64,000 bases of DNA, from positions 272,501 through 336,500 of the forward strand of contig JACEVL010000941.1 in assembly GCA_020284085.1 (NCBI GenBank), in the 5' to 3' direction. Shown in pieces: positions 57,481-64,000 of this stretch. The DNA is from Aporrectodea caliginosa. Its lineage: Eukaryota > Annelida > Clitellata > Crassiclitellata > Lumbricidae. Made by a program: the position numbers and the translations under genes. Under the pieces are notes generated by a model. It did no database searches. It was not told the origin of the DNA and was given only the letters and a program-made list of their open reading frames with translations. Position 1 is the first letter of the stretch; every line of letters begins with the position of its first letter.

Positions 57481-60308
57481 ATCTGTAAAAGACACTTACA
57501 ATCCGAAACTGAACCGAGAATTTCAATGAAACTGAGATTTCAGTTTAACTTTTCTCAGATTTAAGTTCATTTTGTTGAAAGATTTGCATAACTAAATGCA
57601 TGAGCTGTAGGAGAATGCAATAGAGCAAAGACACCTGAGTGCTTTGCAAAAGTTGAATACCATGCTAAATTCAGTTTAGGCGATGATTGTGCAAGTGTAA
57701 AAGGGCCTAAGGATAATGAATATTCAATAAGGGTTGGTCATCCTTGTAAAACAAGGTAAGCCCAACGAATGTCTTGCTGTCTAAGAGTAAAAGGTTGTCG
57801 CTCTAATTCAAGGCAAGCGCACAAAAACATTGCAATTTGTGCCTATTGAATAATAAATTGGCCTTAGTCAGCCATGAAAAACAAGGCGAGCCCAAAGAAT
57901 GGCTGCCTAAGAGTAAAATGCTGTTGTGCCTCAAAAGGGTGCAAGTACTAAATATTCAACGCTAAATGGTCAGGCAAGAGCTGTAATGGCATGCAAGCGC
58001 AAACACTGGCTGCCTTGGCTTCCACACTAAGTGCTTGCGCGCCTTGCTGGGTGACGAAGATGGAGTTGCAAGGTTTGTAGTTGTAGGCTTGAGCCTAAAA
58101 TGTGTGCGTGCCTAAGAGAAAATGGCTGTATGGTCCAAAAGAATTGAGTGCTTGCGTATAATGGCCTCTACCATTAAAGTTGACCTAAGTGTAAATTGCT
58201 ATACGCCAAACAATGCACATGTAAAAGAAAGCAAGTGCAGCTACGAGAGTAAAGCCTAGCCATGTTGGACTCCAAGCTTAAATGTGAGCTATGTGAAAAT
58301 GGCCAAAACAATGGCAGCTTGATTGTAGTAAGAAAAGTTGTAAAAATGGGCGCCTTGCAATGCTTGAGCAAAGATGGATGATGAGTAAAAATTGAGTGCT
58401 ATACATGCAAGAATTGGTAGCTTGCTTGTATAAAAATTGGCTGCACGCATATGCGTGTGAAAGGCCCAAATAGAATGCCCAGCATGCAAATAATGAATAT
58501 TCAATGAGCTTTGCTAAGGCGTGTAGAGTGAAAGAAGAGTGGAGGGGAGGGGTAGGGGCACACGCACGCCCCACCCAAGAAGAGGGACCCTTGCCCAAAT
58601 TTAATGGGTGTCTGTTTTTAGCGGAGGCCGTGGTCGTTTGACCTTTGACCCTGTATTCGTACCCAAACTGATGTCCAAAACGGGAGTGTAAAAGTGGGTG
58701 GGGTATAAATTGAGGTCCAAAACGGGAGTGTAAATGTGGGTGGGGTATAAATTGAGGTCAAACGGGGTATTCATAACTACTGACGGTTAAGTAAAAGCCT
58801 TCAGAAAGCTGCAAGACTAAGAGTAAGGCTGTAGGTTTCTAAAACATTTTTACACATAACAGGTTGCAATTTAACGCTTGCATAGAACTCAAGGAGACCC
58901 AATTGACTCGCATTATAAGCGCAAACGACGTATTGGCATATTGCAGCCAGTTCCTAGCTAAGGTAAACAGGAGAGTCGGAATATCACTTATGCAGGTGCA
59001 CGTTCCTTAAAAGAAAGGACTGCAGAATACAATAGCACATAACAATCATAAAAAAGAAGTCCGCGAAATGAATAGGTGTTCAATAGACAACTACTTTGTG
59101 GCAATATATAAAATGAGGAATTCTACAAACCAAGATGTAACTAATAAACAAAACAGCACTAGTCTCGCACTTGGTATTGAAATGCATTTCATAAAGTTTC
59201 ATGCGCAGTACTTAATAAATAAATACGAGACATGAGACATGATTCATTCCTCTAATATATTATTTTCTAACTATAGGCCACGTGTGGGACAAATACAAGA
59301 ACAACTGTAGGGAGAAAAGACCAGAGAGGAAATGCCCTGGGAATAATGACGATGGGAAATGTCCGTGGGTAGGCCTAGGCCTAATATTCCGGGGGAAGAT
59401 GTCCGGAAACCGCGAACAATAGTAAAACGTTAAAATATTTTTAAAATTAGTAGCCTGGCTAACAGTTGCTTCCTCAGACATATTTCCATCTGTGATTATC
59501 AAATAAAGTGAAAGAAACCAATGAATTAACCTCCATTTTGTGCTGACAAAACGTCTTTCCCATGGCAACGATCTTGATAATATCCTGGAAAAAAGTGAGA
59601 TAGTAAGATTAAGCATACACATTCCTTCTGGGATTTACACGTTTGCAATGTAATTAAACGTGATATACATGTAGATTACATAAATCTTTGTAAAGACGCA
59701 AAGAGAGCGATGGAACGAAAGACGGATGAAGGAATGGTCTGATGGGAGGAATGATGGATGGGTTTGTCGGTGAATAAATCAGTGTATGGCGGTGGGTAGA
59801 GTAAGACTTGGTACGTTTCATGTACAAGCTGAGACGACAAGGTAAAAGTCATCAAACATCTGTGAGGTGAAATAAACCAATATCTGAATGGACGAAGCAT
59901 ATACTACAACTAATTAAGACAGCTAATATTATCAGCAACAGGTATGTTTTTCAATATTTTGAAACCTGAGTGGCTGAGTCGTTCCTGAAACCTTCGTAAC
60001 TTAATTAGGCCTATGATTACGGTCATATTATAGAGAACGATGTATTGTAGCTCACAAAGATTTAATAGCTGTAATACCTGAACGGTGACACCAACCATAC
60101 ACCACAACGCCGTCTTGGCCAATTTGACGACTATTTATAATAGGTTCTCCCAAAAACCGTGCTGTAGTCTTGCGATCAGGCAATGTTCTCAGACGGTTAG
60201 TTACTGTGCAGAGACCTTTAGCGAGTCCTTTGCTCAGAATATTGCACAGAGCCATCGATGTTCTCGTGTTCTGTCGTATGTTCGTGTGCACTTCTGAACG
60301 TTGGAAGG
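57481..60308. other. Non-coding, 2.8 kb, with local duplications
   Basis: 57715-57815 and 57845-57935 are diverged tandem copies (AACAAGG(T/C)(A/G)AGCCCAA and CTAAGAGTAAAA). GAATATTCAATRAG recurs at 57718 and 58497. No gene supported. Confidence 0.5.
58672..58768. repeat. Tandem duplication of a 42-bp unit
   Basis: GGTCCAAAACGGGAGTGTAA plus GTGGGTGGGGTATAAATTG is repeated with one base change, then a third partial copy (GGTCAAACGGGG). Confidence 0.9.
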
Positions 60309-60316
60309 AGGGCAAT

Positions 60317-60478
60317 TGTATTGTATTGTATTTGATCATATATAAAGCGCTTCTCACAGCATAAGCCTTTCAGAAGCGCTTCCAGTGCGAGGTACTCTGA
60401 GAGAAAAGGGAGGTTTTAAGGTGAGAGAAAGTGGTAGAGATGCCACCAGGGAGAATGGTAGAGCGCAGAGAAGAAGGA
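60317..60478 (-). mobile_element. 5'-truncated LINE copy with 8-bp target-site duplication
   Basis: Flanked by AGGGCAAT (60309-60316 and 60479-60486). Reverse complement ends GCTTCTGAAAGGCTTATGCT and (AATAC)n tail, the same subfamily as the 17.1-kb copy. Confidence 0.85.
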
Positions 60479-60486
60479 AGGGCAAT

Positions 60487-61404
60487 ATCGAGGTACAGTT
60501 GCACTGTATTGTATTATATTCGGATGACACGTGACAGTAATCTAATCTAATTCGATGCAAATGCTTTAAAAACGTCCCTTTCTAAATACACTCTGCGTCA
60601 ATGGTTCGTTTAGAAATGAACTCGTATACTCAACAATCCAAATCCGATCGAATAATCCAAGAAAGAACCGAGAATTTAGATAGATCAAATGTCTCAGTAT
60701 GTAGGCCTATGTCTTCAGATGCGTCTCCTCATGTTGACAAAGCTATTCACTAATCTAGCGACTTCTATAGCGCCGTTATCATAGTGCATAAGTCATCACT
60801 CTATAGTCTAGTCACTTCAGGTAAAAACTTATAGACTTAAAGGTAGTAGGTAGTGATCCGTTGGACAAACGCGGTCGGAATCGGATCGGTAAGAGAAATA
60901 GTAATAGTTTCAGTTTAACGACACTGTCGCCCTGCTCCTTTATCCAGGCTTGGGACTGGCACTGACAGAGTGCAATCAGTGGCAAAGTTTTCAGAGAAAT
61001 ACAACATATAGCGCCAAATAAAAACACACAAACAGTCTGTAATCGACTGACAGTGTCTTGTATGTGTTATTGTAATGCCTTAGTGTTACTTTACTGCAAA
61101 TATATAAAATTCACCTATTTTGAGAGGTAAGCTTAGTTTAAAAAGTCGTTATATTACAGGCTTTTGCTACACTTATACATCCATATTTACTGACTGACTT
61201 ACTTACATACGTATTTATACATATACATCCATCCATACATTTCAAACATTCACCCATGAATACACACATTCATACATAAATAAATAAATACACGCATACT
61301 AACATATAAATTATAGACTACATAAGCACATACATATTTGCATAGGCTACTATCGTCCATTGCCAACGCCTACATGCATGCGTATAATAGGCCTACACAC
61401 AACG
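60487..61404. other. Non-coding
   Basis: No gene. CATA/ATAC-rich at 61190-61340. TAGGCCTA at 60702 and 61388. Confidence 0.5.
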
Positions 61405-61890
61405 GTCCTAAATGCCGCCGCCAGATTAATAGCACGCCTACCACGGTAGGCCTACTCTCACATTTCTACTTTCATGTTTGAACAACTGCATTGGCTTCCT
61501 CTCTCTGCTCGCATTAAATTCAAAATCCTCATTCTAGTCTTCAAGGCACAAAGGGGACTTGCCCCAAAATATTTAGCTGATGTATTACTCCGGCCTCTTT
61601 CAGCCTCCTCCCATCGACCACTACGCTCATCAAACAGACTTGAGCTTCTAGTTCCTCATACTATAACAGGTATGGCTCAGTCCCGGTCCTTTACCTCAAT
61701 TGGTCCCTCTCTTTGGAATGCGCTGTCTCCATCTACTCGCTCTCGAATTCTAGCTAGTAACCTCTCTTCCACCTTTGCTTTTCTCAAAACCTGTTTCTTC
61801 TCTTTGGCCTTGCGCACTGGGAGCGCCTCTGAATGGTTCACCCTATGAGAGGCGCTTTATAAATGTTTGAATACAATACAATACAAACGT
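61400..61890 (+). mobile_element. LINE copy (CR1/L2-like) with C-terminal part of ORF2
   Basis: The frame from about 61401 to 61848 encodes NAAARLIARLPR, a stop, then EQLHWLPLSARIKFKILIL, APKYLADVL, SFTSIGPSLWNALSPSTR and LKTCFFSLAL. This is the textbook C-terminal region after the reverse transcriptase of CR1/L2/Jockey-like LINEs (LHWLPVxxRIxFK, APxYL, WNxLP). The stop is the TAG of a TAGGCCTA motif (61447-61454). 3' end GGCGCTTTATAAATG and (AATAC)n tail as in the other copies. Confidence 0.9.
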
Positions 61891-61897
61891 AGGCCTA

Positions 61898-62445
61898 GTT
61901 ACAAACTCTACAGCTCCTTAAGTTACTAATTAGGCCTTGATCACAGGAATACTCCAGAATACTGTCTGATCCCTAAATTTCGCAAAGCTCGTTAACGAAA
62001 AACTGTCATCGATTCCTGCATTGTTTGTGTGACCATCCTGTGCAAATAAATCACAACAATGATCTTAAACTCCAAATTTCTAAAGCGTTACTCTAAAGCC
62101 ACGTATACAGAGCCCCAGCTTATTCAAGAGCGTCGTGTCAGATACGATATCTGCCATGCCATGAGTTCTACTAGAACTCCGTCTTTGCAATGAAAACATT
62201 CCTCGCGACGAACGCAGTTCCCGCAAGTGAACAAGTGAACTAATTTCGTGTTGGGCGATGCCCTGGGGGTTTGAGGGGGTGGGGGTGGCGTGCAAGGGAA
62301 ATGACGGTAACTAACTTACGATCGACGTTGAAACGTTGGCGCCGCAGGGAATCACGTGATCGACGATTCATAATTCCCACAGATTGACTTATATCCGGCC
62401 ACAGAACAACATCGGCTGACTGCGCTTGCGTCGGGATGATTATTG
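61898..62445. other. Non-coding
   Basis: No gene or element recognised. Confidence 0.5.
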
Positions 62446-62540
62446 TGTGTATGTATGTATGTATGTATGTATGTATGTATGTATGTATGTATGTATGTAT
62501 GTATGTATGTATGTATGTATGTATGTATGTATGTGTGTGT
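62446..62540. repeat. (GTAT)n microsatellite
   Basis: About 22 units ending in GTGT. MYVC/HTYI frames are artefacts. Confidence 0.95.
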
Positions 62541-63869
62541 GTATGTGTGTATGTATGCATTTATTTGTGTACATGCAACTATGTGTATAACTGTATATAT
62601 ATATATAGGCTTACCTATGCATGCATGTATGCATTTATGAATTTGTTTCAATCAATCAATAATAAATCAATCCTTTTATTGTTTTAAGAGAATAGTTTAC
62701 AAGACTAGTAGTGATCCAGAATAATCATTAATCACCGATCATAAGTTTGGAAATTTAAAGCAAACAGATCACATGATTATCTTATTAACTTTTTAGGGAA
62801 ACAATCGGGTACCCAGAAGGGACTAAAGTCCCGTTAAGTTAGGGATACCCGTGTAGGCCTACCATATTAGCAGAGGGATGACGGTTGAGTATACATAAAA
62901 TGTCAGAAAAAGAAATAAGAATAACTAGCTTAACTAACAGAACTTAACTAGGTCACTTAACTAATTGTGGTTAGAATAATTAGTTACCAAAATTAGATAA
63001 CGCATTGACTATTGTCAAGGAGGTAGGTTCTGATCTCTTGTTTAAACAGGGCAAGATTCTGGAGATTGAGCAATGACTTCAGTAGGTTATTCCGGGGAGA
63101 AAGACCAGAGCATCTTATGGTAAAATGCTCTGGTACTTCTGCCGGGAATTTTATGACTAAATGGATATAACGGTGTGCATGTACGATTGTATGCATGATT
63201 GTATACATATGACTGTACAGTATGTATGCATGTATTTGTGTATGTATGTTCATATGTATAGGCTACATGTATGTCTGTATGCGTGAATGGATCTGTTTCA
63301 ACCTAAGGCTTATAATAGTCTGTAAAATATTGAAATATAGCCAACTATAGTACATAAAACATGTATGAATCTATGTATGTGACTATGAAATGATTATGAA
63401 ATTTCATCATCTGCACATATTATTCAACTAGGATGTAAGTGCAAAATCACTACAATTTTCGCCCTATAGGCCGACCGATTTTAACCTCCCAGCCAAAAAC
63501 GAGAAAAACTATATACCAAGAGCTCTAGGAAATAGCAATCAAATTTCTGATGAGAACAATGATAGCAACAAACTCTGATCTTCTATTTCATGTAACCTGT
63601 ACCTGGTCGCGGTGTGGCATCCAGAATGGTTAATAAACGTAGATAAATGCATACCAAAAGTGAAAACTGTTCTTTGAGGGACGAGCTTTTTCTGCTGTTG
63701 GACGTAGATTTCAAAATCTCTCCTTGCACCTGCTTGCACTGTTCAACCTCTTATATCGATCTCAACTTGAAACAACCTCCGATATCCAGCTTATCCACCG
63801 CAGATTGCCTCTTTGTCTCAATGTACTGATTTTCAGGGCATCCACCTGATTAGGCCTACGACTTGACTT
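62541..63869. other. Non-coding
   Basis: No gene supported. TAGGCCTA at 62854 and 63852. Confidence 0.5.
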
Positions 63870-64000
63870 AAGTAAGTAAGCCATTTATTGACAGAGCATC
63901 AAATACCATAAGATCACAAGATCACAGTAATCAGTACAAATTCAAGAAAAAATTCCAGTAGATGAAAGCGCAAGACTTTGGTGCACCCTCGGTTCAACTG
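63870..64000 (-). mobile_element. Retroelement 3' end with (TAAG)n tail, cut by the window edge
   Basis: TAAGTAAGTAAGCCATTTATTG has the tail plus (T)TTATT arrangement of the TAAG-tailed copies at 31.4 and 12.7 kb. Identity weak. Confidence 0.35.

Overview
The window is animal nuclear DNA, most likely from a marine invertebrate and possibly a deuterostome such as an echinoderm or hemichordate; the lineage is inferred. It shows intron-split genes with GT/AG junctions, a cohesin RAD21 gene, a TGEKP-linked C2H2 zinc-finger gene, tRNA-derived SINEs, 5'-truncated LINEs, hAT- and piggyBac-like elements and very dense long microsatellites. Most long open frames here are translations of microsatellites, not genes.

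Genes. (1) Minus strand, 9.3-17.0 kb: a six-exon, 839-codon model in which every splice junction is phase-compatible. It joins two N-terminal blocks resembling the CABIT domain (Themis/GAREM type) to a long Arg/Ser/Pro/Gln-rich tail. (2) Plus strand, 35.5-36.7 kb: a C2H2 zinc-finger protein with the whole array in one exon. (3) Plus strand, 43.3 kb onward: the 5' part of RAD21, with exons 1-3 clear, a candidate exon 4, and a one-base frameshift in exon 2. Intron 3 carries a 6.2-kb transposon complex.

Mobile DNA. 46145-52364 is a compound DNA transposon with hAT-like ends (TAGGGTGGAG) and one 8-bp target duplication. It holds two apparently identical tandem 2834-bp bodies, each encoding a 755-residue transposase-like protein, behind a duplicated 280-bp left end. 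The protein has an ordered D...D...C-x2-H...RW...E set consistent with an RNase H-like transposase and resembles a divergent hAT lineage. Other elements with visible boundaries are a piggyBac-like MITE (TTAA), two hAT-type non-autonomous elements with 8-bp duplications, two further TIR elements, a SINE with a 15-bp duplication, four copies of a second SINE family and about nine LINE 3' fragments. A 3.3-kb foldback with nearly identical arms of about 1.05 kb lies at 53.3-56.6 kb.

Most unusual signal. The palindrome TAGGCCTA occurs at least 35 times, against about one expected. In three places paired repeat copies, or a conserved reading frame, show what looks like the empty site: TA became TAGGCCTA, a 6-bp gain equal to GGCC plus a TA duplication. 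This suggests a recurrent micro-insertion process at TA dinucleotides. One copy sits at the splice donor of CABIT-gene exon 3 and another puts an in-frame stop into a LINE.

The rest (1-1.7, 2.3-3.4, 6-7.3, 8-9.3, 19.3-23, 36.8-39.8, 41.1-43.2 and 57.5-64 kb) is non-coding sequence with repeat debris and no gene I can support.
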